Of a stretch of DNA of 64,000 nucleotides, positions 54,344 to 63,930 are shown piece by piece. A program made the position numbers and the translations under genes. This DNA is from Acidobacteriota bacterium (GTDB lineage Bacteria; Acidobacteriota; Terriglobia; Terriglobales; Acidobacteriaceae). Each line of letters starts with the position of its first letter. Position 1 is the first letter of the stretch. The notes under the pieces were generated by a model. It was not told the DNA's origin and did no database searches. It was given only the letters and a program-made list of their open reading frames with translations. The stretch lies in NCBI GenBank assembly GCA_021846945.1, contig JAJZVZ010000002.1, positions 32,815 through 96,814 of the forward strand, given 5' to 3'.

Positions 54344-55380
54344 TGGCAACCGCAACACCCAATCCTAAAGTGAACTACATCGGCCTTCCGATTACTGATT
54401 ACCGTGGAGGCAAGTCGACGCTCTGCGCCGGCTGCGGCCACAATGCCATCTCCGAGCGCATTATTGACGCCATGTTCGAGATGGGCGTGGAACCGGAGCG
54501 GGTCATCAAGATGAGCGGCATCGGCTGCTCGTCCAAGAGCCCGGCCTACTTCATGAACCGCTCACACAGCTTCAACAGCGTGCACGGGCGCATGCCGTCG
54601 GTGACCACGGGAGCGGTGCTGGCTAATCACAGCAACATGGCGCTCGGCGTCTCCGGCGACGGCGATACGGCGTCGATCGGCATCGGCCAGTTCGTCCACC
54701 TGATGCGCCGCAATCTGCCGATGATTTACATCATCGAGGACAATGGCGTCTACGGGTTGACGAAAGGCCAATTCTCAGCCACGGCCGACATTGGCTCCAA
54801 GCTTAAGACCGGCGTCATCAACGACCTGCCGGCGATTGATACCTGCGCTCTGGCCATTCAGTTGGGAGCAACCTTTGTGGGCCGCTCGTTCTCCGGCGAC
54901 AAAAAGCAGTTGCTGACGATGCTGAAGGCGGCAATCGCCCACAAGGGCACGGTGATGCTTGACGTGATCAGCCCTTGCGTGACCTTCAACGACCACGAAG
55001 GATCCACCAAGAGCTACAAATTCATGCAGGAGTACGACGAGCCGATTAACGAGGTTGGATTCATCCCCAGCTTCCAGGAGATCGACGTAGACTACGACTC
55101 CGGCCAGGTGTACGACGTGCAGATGCACGACGGCTCCAACCTGCGCCTGCGCAAGCTGCGTGAGGACTATGATCCTACCGACAAGGCAAACGCGGTGCGC
55201 ACGCTGATGGAGGCGCATGAGAACAACGAGGTTCTAACTGGTGTCTTCTACATCAACACACAGCAGCCCACGTTTATCGATCTGCTGAATTTGGTGGATG
55301 AGCCTCTGGCTACGCTGCCCGAGTCACTGACCCGTCCGCCGAAGTCGGCGCTGGGCGCACTGATGACGAATCTGCAGTAG
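54343..55380 (+). CDS. korB: 2-oxoacid:ferredoxin oxidoreductase, beta subunit
   Basis: Thiamine-diphosphate and [4Fe-4S] subunit partnering KorA. Cluster cysteines lie in STLCAGCGHNAIS and SGIGCSSKSP. The TPP motif GDGDTASIGIGQFVHLMRRNLPMIYIIEDNGVYGLTKGQ begins GDGD and ends with the Asn/Tyr pair. At 345 residues it matches KorB. Its start overlaps the end of korA, so it is co-translated. A strong terminator follows. Confidence 0.93.
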   Translation: MATATPNPKVNYIGLPITDYRGGKSTLCAGCGHNAISERIIDAMFEMGVEPERVIKMSGIGCSSKSPAYFMNRSHSFNSVHGRMPSVTTGAVLANHSNMALGVSGDGDTASIGIGQFVHLMRRNLPMIYIIEDNGVYGLTKGQFSATADIGSKLKTGVINDLPAIDTCALAIQLGATFVGRSFSGDKKQLLTMLKAAIAHKGTVMLDVISPCVTFNDHEGSTKSYKFMQEYDEPINEVGFIPSFQEIDVDYDSGQVYDVQMHDGSNLRLRKLREDYDPTDKANAVRTLMEAHENNEVLTGVFYINTQQPTFIDLLNLVDEPLATLPESLTRPPKSALGALMTNLQ

Positions 55381-55413
55381 GCGGTTCTTGCAGGCAACAT
55401 TTCAGAAGCTGCC

Positions 55414-55461
55414 ATCTCCCGTTTCTTCCTCAGCTTCGCTGGGAAGGGACGGGAGATTTTT
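55414..55461 (+). terminator. Intrinsic terminator of korAB
   Basis: ATCTCCCGT pairs with ACGGGAGAT, with a further inner CTTCC/GGAAGG helix, and is followed by TTTTTA. This is the most canonical terminator in the window, 34 bases past the korB stop. Confidence 0.85.
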
Positions 55462-55543
55462 ATGCTCTATAGAGTTAGTGCTCGAATTTGCAGCGCGGGG
55501 ATAAAAATGTGCAGCGGGCGCGTTCAGCGAAAATAGTGTGGAT

Positions 55544-56518
55544 TTACTCACGGACAGCGATGCTGCCAATTGCGCGGTCAATTCGGTCCAGCGCCTCTGC
55601 CGGCAGAGTGACGCCGATGGCGCGCACATTATCTGCGATCTGCTCAGGCCGCGACGCACCGATAATCGCCGAAGCGACCTCCGGCCGCCGCAGCACCCAG
55701 GCCAGCGCCATCTGTGTCATGGTCAATCCCAGATCCGCGGCAATCGGCTTCAGTTGTGCAACAGCTTCGAGCAAATAATCGGAGCGGTAATGCCGCCCGG
55801 CTGTCTCCATAAACATGTTCATCTGCTCGCTGGTGGCGCGGCTCCCCGGTGGAGGCGCCTGCCCCGGCGCATACTTGCCGGTGAGTACGCCGTGCGCCAG
55901 CGGCGAAAACGCGAGGTTGCCAATGCCGTGCCGCGCGCAGGTGGCAAAGACAGATCGTTCCGGCTTGCGCCATAGCATGGAGTATTGCGGCTGGCTCGAA
56001 GCGAAGGGAATGAGCCCATCCGCGCCGGCGATCATGGCGGCAGCATCGATCTGCTCGGCGGTCCACTCGCTGAAGCCGATCGCCCGCACCTTACCGGCGC
56101 GTACGGCGCGGTCCAGCGCGGTAAGCGTTTCTTCGAGCGGCGTTTCCTTATCGTAGCGGTGGCACTGGTAGAGATCGATGCACTCGACGCCCAGCCTCTG
56201 TAGTGACCGGTTCAGTTGCTTCTCAATCTGCGCGGCCGAGAGCCCGTGGTCCGGCTCATCGCCGACCGGAAAGTAGAGCTTCGTCGCGATCAAGTATCTG
56301 TCGCGAGGATGGGCGCGCAGCGCTTCACCCAGCACGCGCTCCGCCTCGCCTGCGCCATATTGATTGGCAGTGTCGAAGAGCGTCATGCCGTGGTCCAGCG
56401 CCGCGTGAATGCACCGGATTGCCACATCTCGCGCGATGCCTCCAGCCACCGTCAGCCAGGTGCCAAAGCTCAGCTCCGACACTTCCAGTGGGCCATTGCC
56501 AAGACGGCGGTATTGCAT
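55544..56518 (-). CDS. Aldo/keto reductase
   Basis: NADPH-dependent TIM-barrel oxidoreductase of 324 residues in the Kv-beta/YghZ-like group. The tetrad is D and Y in LFDTANQYGAGEAE, K in LIATKLYF and H in DLYQCHRYD. Other marks are GFSEWTAEQI and the cofactor loop AIIGASRPEQIADNVRA. GGAAACGG lies just before the ATG. It starts 65 bases after the dnaE stop on the same strand, perhaps by read-through. Substrate is not predictable. Confidence 0.9.
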   Translation of the reverse strand: MQYRRLGNGPLEVSELSFGTWLTVAGGIARDVAIRCIHAALDHGMTLFDTANQYGAGEAERVLGEALRAHPRDRYLIATKLYFPVGDEPDHGLSAAQIEKQLNRSLQRLGVECIDLYQCHRYDKETPLEETLTALDRAVRAGKVRAIGFSEWTAEQIDAAAMIAGADGLIPFASSQPQYSMLWRKPERSVFATCARHGIGNLAFSPLAHGVLTGKYAPGQAPPPGSRATSEQMNMFMETAGRHYRSDYLLEAVAQLKPIAADLGLTMTQMALAWVLRRPEVASAIIGASRPEQIADNVRAIGVTLPAEALDRIDRAIGSIAVRE

Positions 56519-56583
56519 CCGTTTCCTTTCAACACTTCAGGTTGCTTGAGATCGCTCTAGCCCGTGACCGTTGCAAACAAGGA

Positions 56584-59500
56584 CTAACTGAGCGCCTGTA
56601 CCGTACCCTTGCCCACCAGTTCCTCGACCCGCTCCACCCAGCCGCGATCGGCCGCCACGCTCATGCCTTCGGGTTCGAGGATCACCGCGTATTCGCCTTT
56701 CTTTTCGAGATGGAGCATCACTTTGCCCGGTCCAGGCGCGGCATCCGCGGCGCTTTTGAGCCCGGCGAACATCTCCTCGGTGGCGCGGTCGAGATTGATG
56801 CGGATGCGCACGCCCATCGGCAGCTTCACCTGCACATCTTCAAGCGCCTGCACCTGGCTTATCGAGATCTTCGGCGCGGCATCTTCATCGCCCATCAGGA
56901 CACCGCGAATCAGCACAGGAGCTTCAATCTTCAGTTGGTTGGCGAGCCGCTCGTAGTCGCGCGGGAAGGCAATCAAATCAATCTTGCCCGTTGCGTCTTC
57001 AAGCGCTGCCTGCGCATACAGCTTCTGTTCCCGCTTACTTTTCTGCACGCGCAGTCCGTGGATGATTCCTGCCACCTGAATCTCGTCGGCCGGATCGGTC
57101 TGCGTGCCCCAGCGGCGCTCCGGCGGCTTGCGCTCCAGCGCCTCGGCGGTTGAGATAACCCCGCTGAGGTTGCGCAGTTTTTCCGCGTACTTATCCAGCG
57201 GGTGGCCCGAGACGAAGAAGCCGAGCACTTCTTTTTCATTGGCCAGGCGCTCGGTTTCTTCCCAATCGGCGACGCGTGGCAGATCGTCTTCAGCGCGCGC
57301 GTGCGCAGGCCCTTCGTCAAACAACCCAAAGAGACCCGTTTGCCCCTGCGCCGCGTCTTTCTGTGTCTTCTGCGCGCGCTCGATTGCCTTGTCTACGGCG
57401 GCCATCAGCGGGCCGCGCTTGCCGAGCGCATCCAGCGCGCCCGCCTTAATGAGCGATTCGATCACGCGCTTGTTCATCACGCGCAGGTCAACCTTCTCGC
57501 AAAACTCCCAGAGGCTCTTGAACCGCCCGCCGGCTTCGGCGCGCGCTTTCGTGATGGACTCGATTGCATTGCCGCCGACGTTCTTCACCGCCGCCAACCC
57601 AAAACGGATCGCCTGGCCGTGCGGCGTGAACTGCGCGCCTGAAAGCTGCACATCGGGCGGCTCAACGGCGATGCCCATCTCGCGGCATTCGCCGATGTAC
57701 TTCACCACTGATTCGGGCTTCGATGTTTCCGACGTCAGCAGACCCGCCATGAACTCCACCGGGTAGTGTGTCTTCAGGTAGGCCGTCTGGTAGGCCAGCA
57801 GCGCATAGGCCGCCGAGTGCGATTTATTGAAGCCGTAGCCGGCAAATTTCTCCATCTGATCAAAGAGCTCGCCCGCGATATCCTTCGGATGGCCCAGCGC
57901 CGCAGCTCCGCTCATGAAGCGCTCGCGCTGCTTGGCCATCTCCTCGGCATTCTTCTTGCCCATGGCGCGGCGCAGCAGGTCGGCTTCGCCCAGGCTGTAG
58001 CTCGCGACTATATGGGCGATCTGCATTACCTGTTCCTGGTAGACGATCACGCCCAGTGTCTCTTTCAGGATGCCTTCAAGCTGCGGCAGCATGTATTCAA
58101 CTTTGCGCCGGCCCCACTTGCGCTCGATGAAGTCGTCGATCATGCCACCCTGGATCGGCCCTGGCCGGTAGAGCGCGTTGAGCGCGGTCAGGTCTTCCAC
58201 CGTTTCAGGCTTGTAGCGGCGCAGCACGTCCCGCATTCCGCCCGACTCAAACTGGAAGACTCCCGAAGTCAGCGCCGAGTGAAAGACTTTCTTGTAGGTC
58301 TCTTCGTCGTTGAGCGGAATGCTCTCGATGTCGAGTTTTTCGCCGCGGTTCTGCTCGATGAGCTTGAGGCAGTCGTCGATCACCGTCAGCGTGGTCAACC
58401 CGAGGAAGTCCATCTTCAGCAGGCCCATCTTCTCGACGGCCTTCATGTCATAGGCGGTGACGATTTCGTCGTTCTTCGTCTTCGCCACCGGCACAAGTTC
58501 AGTAAGTGGCCGCGGCGCAATCACCACGCCCGCCGCGTGCATGCCGATGCCGCGCGTCAGTCCTTCGAGCTTCTTTGCGGTATCGATCAGCTCGTGAATC
58601 TGCGCGTCACTCTCGTAGGCCTTGCGCAGGTCGGGCGATTCTTCGAGCGCCTTGTCGAGCGTCATGCCGATGGTGGAGGGAACCAGCTTGGCGATGCGGT
58701 CCACGTCGCCGTAGGGCATGTCCATGGCGCGGCCGCAATCCTTGATGGATGCCTTGGCCGCCATGGTGTTGAACGTGATGATCTGTGCCACCTGATCGCG
58801 GCCGTATTTGCGCGTGACGTAATCGATTACCTCGCCGCGGCGGTTCATGCAAAAGTCCACGTCGATGTCGGGCATGGACACGCGCTCGGGATTCAGGAAA
58901 CGTTCGAAGAGGAGCGCGTTCTGCAGCGGATCGATATTGGTAATCTCCATCACGTACGCCACCAGCGAGCCGGCGGCGGAGCCGCGGCCCGGCCCTACGG
59001 GGATGCCGTGATCCTTGGCGTACTTGATGAAGTCCCACACGATCAGGAAGTAGCCCGAATACTTCATCTGCTTGATAATGGCGATCTCGCGCTCCAGCCG
59101 CGCGTCGTACTCGTGAAGCGGCGAGCGCAACAGGCCGCGCGTTTCCAGGCCGCGGATGGCCGTGTCGAGGCGCTTTTTATAGCCCTCGCGGCACACTTGC
59201 TCGAAGTAGCTATCGATGGTGTGCCCATCGGGTACGGCGAACTCAGGGAAGGGATTGTCCACCGGATGCAGCTTTAACTGGCAGCGCTCGGCAATCTCCA
59301 TCGTCCGCTGCATCATCCCCGGGTGGTCGGGGAAGAGCCGTGCCATCTCTTCGGCGCTTTTCACAAAGAACTGGTCGCCATCAAATCGGAAGCGGTCGGT
59401 GTCGTGAATCTTGGCGCCGGTCTGCACGCAAAGCATCACGTCGTGCGCGTGTGAGTCCTCGCCGCACAGGTAATGCGAGTCGTTGGTCAGCACCAGCGGA

Positions 59501-60093
59501 ATGTTCAGGTCTTTCTCCAGCCGGAGCAGGTCGGCCTGAATCTTCTTTTCCTGTTCGAGACCCTGGTCCTGAATTTCGAGGTAGAAGTTGCCGCGGCCAA
59601 AGATGTCCTCGTACTGCTGGGCGGCAGCCTTGGCCCGGTCGTACCGGCCGGCCATCAGCTCCTCGCACAGCTCACCGCTCAGGCAGCCGGAGAAGCCGAT
59701 CAGCCCCTTGGCATGCTCGGCCAGGTAGCGCTTGCTTACGCGAGGACGGCGGTAGAAGCCGTGCAGCGAAGCTTCAGAGGTGATCCGCACCAGGTTCCGG
59801 TAGCCTTCCTCGTCCTGGGCCAGCACCAGCAGGTGGTTGTAGTGGTCGTTGGGCGCCTCGGCGCGATGATCCTCGGCCTTGCACACGTACAGCTCGCAGC
59901 CCAGGATGGGCTTGACTCCCTTGGCCTTGGCCGCGTTGAAGAAGTGGACCGCGCCATAGATGTTTCCGTGGTCCGTCATGGCGACGGCCTTCTGCCCAAT
60001 CGCCGCGACACGGTCCACGAGCTTGTAGACGTCGCAGGCTCCGTCGAGGAGGGAGTATTCGGTGTGCAGGTGCAGGTGCGTAAATTCAGACAT
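56584..60093 (-). CDS. dnaE: DNA polymerase III alpha subunit (DnaE)
   Basis: Replicative polymerase. The PHP domain opens with FTHLHLHTEYSLLDGA (residues 4-19). The catalytic Asp pair lies in SMPDIDVDFCMNRRGEVIDYV near residue 413, and the third Asp near LLKMDFLGLTTLTVIDD. The finger region and helix-hairpin-helix come after; an OB-fold lies in EIQVAGIIHGLRVQKSKREQKLYAQAALEDATGKIDLIAFPRDYERL. At 1169 residues it is the E. coli-type (DnaE1) rather than the short DnaE2 form. No exonuclease domain is present. Confidence 0.96.
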   Translation of the reverse strand: MSEFTHLHLHTEYSLLDGACDVYKLVDRVAAIGQKAVAMTDHGNIYGAVHFFNAAKAKGVKPILGCELYVCKAEDHRAEAPNDHYNHLLVLAQDEEGYRNLVRITSEASLHGFYRRPRVSKRYLAEHAKGLIGFSGCLSGELCEELMAGRYDRAKAAAQQYEDIFGRGNFYLEIQDQGLEQEKKIQADLLRLEKDLNIPLVLTNDSHYLCGEDSHAHDVMLCVQTGAKIHDTDRFRFDGDQFFVKSAEEMARLFPDHPGMMQRTMEIAERCQLKLHPVDNPFPEFAVPDGHTIDSYFEQVCREGYKKRLDTAIRGLETRGLLRSPLHEYDARLEREIAIIKQMKYSGYFLIVWDFIKYAKDHGIPVGPGRGSAAGSLVAYVMEITNIDPLQNALLFERFLNPERVSMPDIDVDFCMNRRGEVIDYVTRKYGRDQVAQIITFNTMAAKASIKDCGRAMDMPYGDVDRIAKLVPSTIGMTLDKALEESPDLRKAYESDAQIHELIDTAKKLEGLTRGIGMHAAGVVIAPRPLTELVPVAKTKNDEIVTAYDMKAVEKMGLLKMDFLGLTTLTVIDDCLKLIEQNRGEKLDIESIPLNDEETYKKVFHSALTSGVFQFESGGMRDVLRRYKPETVEDLTALNALYRPGPIQGGMIDDFIERKWGRRKVEYMLPQLEGILKETLGVIVYQEQVMQIAHIVASYSLGEADLLRRAMGKKNAEEMAKQRERFMSGAAALGHPKDIAGELFDQMEKFAGYGFNKSHSAAYALLAYQTAYLKTHYPVEFMAGLLTSETSKPESVVKYIGECREMGIAVEPPDVQLSGAQFTPHGQAIRFGLAAVKNVGGNAIESITKARAEAGGRFKSLWEFCEKVDLRVMNKRVIESLIKAGALDALGKRGPLMAAVDKAIERAQKTQKDAAQGQTGLFGLFDEGPAHARAEDDLPRVADWEETERLANEKEVLGFFVSGHPLDKYAEKLRNLSGVISTAEALERKPPERRWGTQTDPADEIQVAGIIHGLRVQKSKREQKLYAQAALEDATGKIDLIAFPRDYERLANQLKIEAPVLIRGVLMGDEDAAPKISISQVQALEDVQVKLPMGVRIRINLDRATEEMFAGLKSAADAAPGPGKVMLHLEKKGEYAVILEPEGMSVAADRGWVERVEELVGKGTVQALS

Positions 60094-60802
60094 GGCTCTA
60101 CAGCGATTTTAGTCGCCGATCGAGACCCTGGGGGACTCCCACCCTGGATCGTTTGATGTCGGTTATCAACAGATTGAGCTCGCGCGTTGAGGTTAAGGTG
60201 AACGTCCGCTCTCTTGAATCACTGCGAAAGGCCTTTGCCTGAGGACGAGGGCGATTGGGCAGGCGGCTTATCGGCGCTAGACCCGCTTCTTGTTGAACCC
60301 CGTCAGAGACGGTGAACTTTCCCGATTGCGCTCGGGATGGAATGAACGCATTGAATGGGACATGGAAGCCTGAAACACCGCATATACGGTGCTCCTCTGC
60401 GGCCACGGCCTTTCGCCCCGGTGACATGATGTGGTACACGTCTTAATAGAGGTCGCAAGCGGTGTTGAGCAGGGGAGTCCCGGGGCAAATGGAAATGTAT
60501 AGATTCAGCCGCGGCAAATTCTGATTCCAACCCTCAGACAGTATCTACCGGTGACCACGCGAGAGATTGAGTGCGCAGAATTCCGGGGAGACCGCGGGCA
60601 AGTTGGCCAGGGAATGCCAGATTGAACTTTCTCCGTTCATTCGTCATCGTGTTCAGCGTAAAGTAAGGGCCGTTTTTTAATGAGCGGTCATAGAATCCCC
60701 CTTTTGAGCGGGCGGGTGTGCCGGCAGGGACGAGACCCATCCGTTCGCGTTGGTCATTATTCCTTTTAACCTCGTGCACGTCCGAATTTTCACGGAGGTC
60801 GA
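60094..60802. other. Long gene-free stretch upstream of dnaE and the outer-membrane gene
   Basis: About 710 bases between divergent starts. Open frames at 60098-60439 and 60534-60779 (minus) have no family resemblance and weak starts. It should hold the promoter of dnaE and of the plus-strand gene at 60803 (ribosome site CGGAGGTCGA). I see no RNA gene or repeat. Confidence 0.4.
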
Positions 60803-61741
60803 ATGACTCATTTCACAATCGTTGCTGCCTCCCCAGCAGAACCATGCCTTAACCCCGAACCCGTCACATTCTCCAATGGATCGTGTTCCCCGAAACGGGC
60901 ACTCACAATCGCGTTGCTATTATTTTTGTTCCCGTTCGTTCTTGCGCTTCATGCGCAGAATAACTATGAGATTCAGGTGTACCCATCTGAAACTATTGCT
61001 CCCGGAACTCTGCTCACTGAACTCCACAGCAATTACACCGTCGAAGGCAGCACGACAACTCAATTTGGGATGCTGCCGACGCAGGGGCAGGAGCACGAGA
61101 CGATCGAACTTACGCAGGGAATCAATAAGTGGTCGGAGGTTGGATTCTATATCTTCACGGAAGAGGAGAATGGAACAGGAATTCAATGGGTTGGCGATCA
61201 TATCCGCCCCCGCGTGCGCGCCCCGGAGAGCTGGCACCTGCCAGTGGGCCTGAGCCTTTCCAATGAGATTGGATATGCGCGCGCCGCTTACGCCAATCCA
61301 ACCTGGTCATGGCAGATCATGCCGATTGTGGACCAGACGCTGGGTAAGTGGTACTGGTCAGTCAACACAACGATGAATTGGGGGATTCACCCAACATCGC
61401 TTCCTCCTGGAGCTTCTCAGCAAGAGATCAATTATTATTACCGGGATGTATCACCCCACGGCGTTACATTCGGACCAGCCGCTACATTAACGTTTCAACC
61501 GGACAAATACTATAACGTTGGTCTCGAATATTACGGATATTACGGGGAGTTTGGCCACTTTGTTTCGCTGCACAATCAGCAGCAGCAATTTTTCCCTGTC
61601 GTGAATCTCTTTGTGTCACCGAAGTGGGAGATCAACTTCGGCGCAGGTTGGGGGGCAACAGCCTCGACCGACCACCTTATTGTCAAATGCATCATCGGCC
61701 ACTATTTCAATTGGGGCATGTACCATCGCAAGCACCGCTAG
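60803..61741 (+). CDS. Predicted outer-membrane beta-barrel protein of unknown function
   Basis: A 312-residue protein with an unusual 30-residue hydrophilic N-terminal lead before a hydrophobic segment (ALTIALLLFLFPFVLALHAQ) that would be cut near residue 50. The mature part alternates in beta strands rich in Tyr and Trp (GWGATASTDHLI, YYNVGLEYYGYYGEFGHF, SWQIMPIVDQTLGKWYWSVNTTMNWG), as in 12-stranded barrels of the MetA-like/transporter type. The C-terminal residue is not Phe. A strong GGAGG lies before the ATG. I do not recognise the family for certain. Confidence 0.65.
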   Translation: MTHFTIVAASPAEPCLNPEPVTFSNGSCSPKRALTIALLLFLFPFVLALHAQNNYEIQVYPSETIAPGTLLTELHSNYTVEGSTTTQFGMLPTQGQEHETIELTQGINKWSEVGFYIFTEEENGTGIQWVGDHIRPRVRAPESWHLPVGLSLSNEIGYARAAYANPTWSWQIMPIVDQTLGKWYWSVNTTMNWGIHPTSLPPGASQQEINYYYRDVSPHGVTFGPAATLTFQPDKYYNVGLEYYGYYGEFGHFVSLHNQQQQFFPVVNLFVSPKWEINFGAGWGATASTDHLIVKCIIGHYFNWGMYHRKHR

Positions 61742-61930
61742 CTTTGTTCGCAACCGCAATGAAGATCAAGTTTGGGCGCCATGCGCACAGCGCAGGTTGC
61801 GTGTTTCAGTGAGAGGCATCCGATCGCAGGTTTGCGGTTTGTCTCTCTCTGTTCTCTCGACGACCGTACTGGAAAGCGCATCATGCATCGGCCGCAGTGG
61901 GCATCGAGTAAAGTTGCTTGCCACAAAAAG

Positions 61931-62311
61931 CTAGGCGGATTCGTCAATCATCGCCAGGATCTCTTTTTCAATCTCGGCGGCAAGACCTTCGACGCCGGCG
62001 AGGCCGGTTGCGCGCAACAAATCGGTTGGCTTCACAGTGGCGATCGTGCAGCCTTCGCCGTCGCTGAAGACGGAGATGCGGCAGGGCAGGACCGTGGAAA
62101 CCCTCATCTCGGCGGTCAAGGCCGTGGTGGCTGCCTGCGGATTGCACACATCGTAGACTTTGCATTCGTGGGCGAAGTCGATGCCCTTGGACTTGAGCGT
62201 CTGCTTGAGGTCATGGACATGAAGAACTCCGAATTTATGACGGGCGGCCGCCTCGCGCAACCGGGCGTCGACTTCGGCCGATGAGCGGGATGAATGCCTG
62301 CTGTAGGTCAT
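61931..62311 (-). CDS. DUF302 domain protein
   Basis: A 126-residue protein of the DUF302 family (a ferredoxin-like fold seen in many bacteria; function unclear). Characteristic are FGVLHVHDLKQTLKSKG, CKVYDVCNPQAATTALTAEM, STVLPCRISVFSDGEGCTIATVKPTDLL. Start ATG 62311 has AGGAGCC upstream. It lies upstream of nothing obvious; the metallothionein gene is 400 bases away on the same strand. Small and cytoplasmic; no signal peptide. Confidence 0.82.
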   Translation of the reverse strand: MTYSRHSSRSSAEVDARLREAAARHKFGVLHVHDLKQTLKSKGIDFAHECKVYDVCNPQAATTALTAEMRVSTVLPCRISVFSDGEGCTIATVKPTDLLRATGLAGVEGLAAEIEKEILAMIDESA

Positions 62312-62714
62312 AATGGCTCCTTGTGTTCATCTTTGTTGATTCCATGATGGCCCGGATTGATTCGCTTTTCCTGTTTCAATCATCGTGCGGATTGCACGAT
62401 GGTTGCGCAGGAAGACGCGAGAAGCGCAGGCGTTCGAACCGGATTCCTGAAACGCAGCGGCGGTGATGTGCCGTTCAATCGCTCAGACTGGACTGCAACA
62501 TGTTCATTCTAGGAAACTTATCGAGAAGATTCCGGAGAGGCATCGTCTTCCATACCTCTTCCCTGGCTTCAGCCACACTGCAGGAGAATGACGAATGAAA
62601 GCCTTTCGTCCTGCGAAAGCGAGTTTGCTTCAGCGCCCGCCTTTGGACAAATCTTCACCCCGAGGGCTGGCGCCCTCGACAGGAGCGCAACCGGCCGATC
62701 TCTTGAACTCCGGA
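62312..62714. other. Intergenic region between DUF302 and metallothionein
   Basis: No gene called. A small perfect hairpin at 62661-62678 (CGAGGGC, loop TGGC) lies about 35 bases beyond the metallothionein stop and may end its transcript. The plus-strand frames that run from here into the metallothionein gene are antisense shadows. Confidence 0.4.
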
Positions 62715-62879
62715 CTAAGAGCCCATCGCGTTCCCGCCGCAATCCGCGTGGCCGCACCTGCAGATTACGATCGTCGTCTTGCCTGCGGTGCCTTCGCAGT
62801 GTGCACTGCAATATTTAGACTTATCGGCCGGAATGCAAGTGCAGACGGGATTGGCGCATTTCTTGGGGTTTGTCGTCAT
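62715..62879 (-). CDS. Bacterial metallothionein (SmtA/BmtA-like)
   Basis: A 54-residue cysteine-rich metal-binding protein. Cysteines fall at 8, 13, 15, 24, 28, 40, 42 and 47, as C-x4-C-x-C then Y-C-x3-C and CRCGHADC, the same order as cyanobacterial SmtA, with His 27 and 44 as extra ligands. Such proteins bind Zn, Cd or Cu. The ATG at 62879 is preceded by GGGGGAG; the upstream extension to 63074 has no relation to the family. It lies next to a mobile-element remnant, so transfer is possible. No smtB-type regulator is seen. Confidence 0.8.
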   Translation of the reverse strand: MTTNPKKCANPVCTCIPADKSKYCSAHCEGTAGKTTIVICRCGHADCGGNAMGS

Positions 62880-63235
62880 AACTCCCCCTTTCGGGTTTTT
62901 GTATTCATCCGTGCGGCGCACGGCCTGCCAATACAGCTTCAACTTGCGGCCTAAGCATAGCATGGAAAAGGCATGTTGTAGCCTCCCACTTGCGGTCGAA
63001 TTCCTCCAAAAGTACCGCTGCGTCGAAAGGGTATCTATTATTGCCAGGGAATTTTGAAAGCTCGCGGCACGCAAAAAAGCCTTGACCCTGGGTAATCCGG
63101 CTGGGCTGCCCTCAGTGTGTGGAGCAAACTGGTCCCGCCTCAGGGGTAGGGCTGATCTGCGGCGGGCAACGGTCCGGTCTCTCGCTATGCAGTGACATGC
63201 ATTTGCGCTCGCCCGTCTTCAAAAGGGCTCCGTCT

Positions 63236-63290
63236 GTCAGCGCCGGTTTAAAACGGAGCCATATTGGCCGGGTTAGGCCGGAGCCAGGGA
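63236..63290 (+). repeat. IS21-like terminal repeat (left end)
   Basis: Starts TGTCAGCGCCGGTTTAAAAC and continues CGGAGCCA, repeated as CCGGAGCCA 27 bases on. This is the structure of IS21-family ends, with TGTCA termini and multiple internal repeats. Its match at 63925-63975 lies inverted. Confidence 0.5.
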
Positions 63291-63455
63291 GAAGCCGAAG
63301 GTGGTGCAGGCACACGGCGGCGTCGGCCGCGTGAGCGAGACAAGCGCAGTCATGGTTCGAGTTTTTTCCCTGCGCAAGATGTAGCTATTTCACGGCCGAT
63401 CCTCCCGCGCCGTCGTCTGTCTCCGGTCGAGCGGATTCCGAGCTACGGCCAGGCG

Positions 63456-63800
63456 ATGAACGTGAAGCGCGTCTATCGGCTGTATACAGAGGAGGGCCTA
63501 GCGGTGCGGCGGCGCAAGCGCAAGCGGCTGGTGCGGGATCGCGCGGCCGAGCCGCGGCTGGTGCGTGCCAACCAGGAGTGGGCGATGAACTTCATCGTGG
63601 ACGGTCTGGCGAACGACCGGGTGGTGCGGATCCTCAGCGTGGTGGATGCGTTCACCCGCGAGTGTCTGGCACTGGAAGCCGACACCAGCCTGGGCAGCGG
63701 CCGGGTGACGCGGGTGCTGGAACAACTGATCGATCAACGCGGTCTGCCGGAGAATGTGCGGTCCGACAACGGGCCGGAGTTCACCTCGCGGCGCATGCTG
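63456..63800 (+). pseudogene. Truncated IS3-family transposase (OrfB, rve integrase domain)
   Basis: About 115 codons of an IS3-type OrfB survive, from MNVKRVYRLYTEEGLAVRRRKRKR to RSDNGPEFTSRRML. The first catalytic Asp is changed (WAMNF where WAMDF is expected), the second is present in RSDNGPEF, and the third (Glu) lies beyond the cut. Both ends are lost and the remaining frame is extended only by unrelated sequence, so it cannot work. It lies inside two IS21-like ends, which suggests nested insertion or decay. Confidence 0.85.
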
Positions 63801-63845
63801 GGCAACCCACCCTCCGACCGCTGAACCCTCCCCGCCCGAACGCGC

Positions 63846-63898
63846 TTCGGGGGAGAAAAGCCTCTTCCGCTACGCTCCAGAGCCTTTTCTCGCCCGAA
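63846..63898. repeat. Long imperfect inverted repeat
   Basis: Two 20-base arms with two mismatches (left arm begins TTCGGGGGAGAAAAG, right arm ends CTCGCCCGAA) around a 13-base loop. It follows the transposase fragment directly. Possibly a stem-loop repeat element or element-end structure. Confidence 0.6.
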
Positions 63899-63930
63899 AA
63901 TCCCAACTTAACCTTTCTTCCTACTGGCTC

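Noticed and set aside
57766-59277. 503-codon plus-strand open frame inside dnaE
   Set aside because: Antisense shadow of the polymerase; no recognisable motifs.
60534-60779. 81-codon minus-strand open frame in the dnaE upstream gap
   Set aside because: No start signal and no coding character; composition like non-coding DNA.
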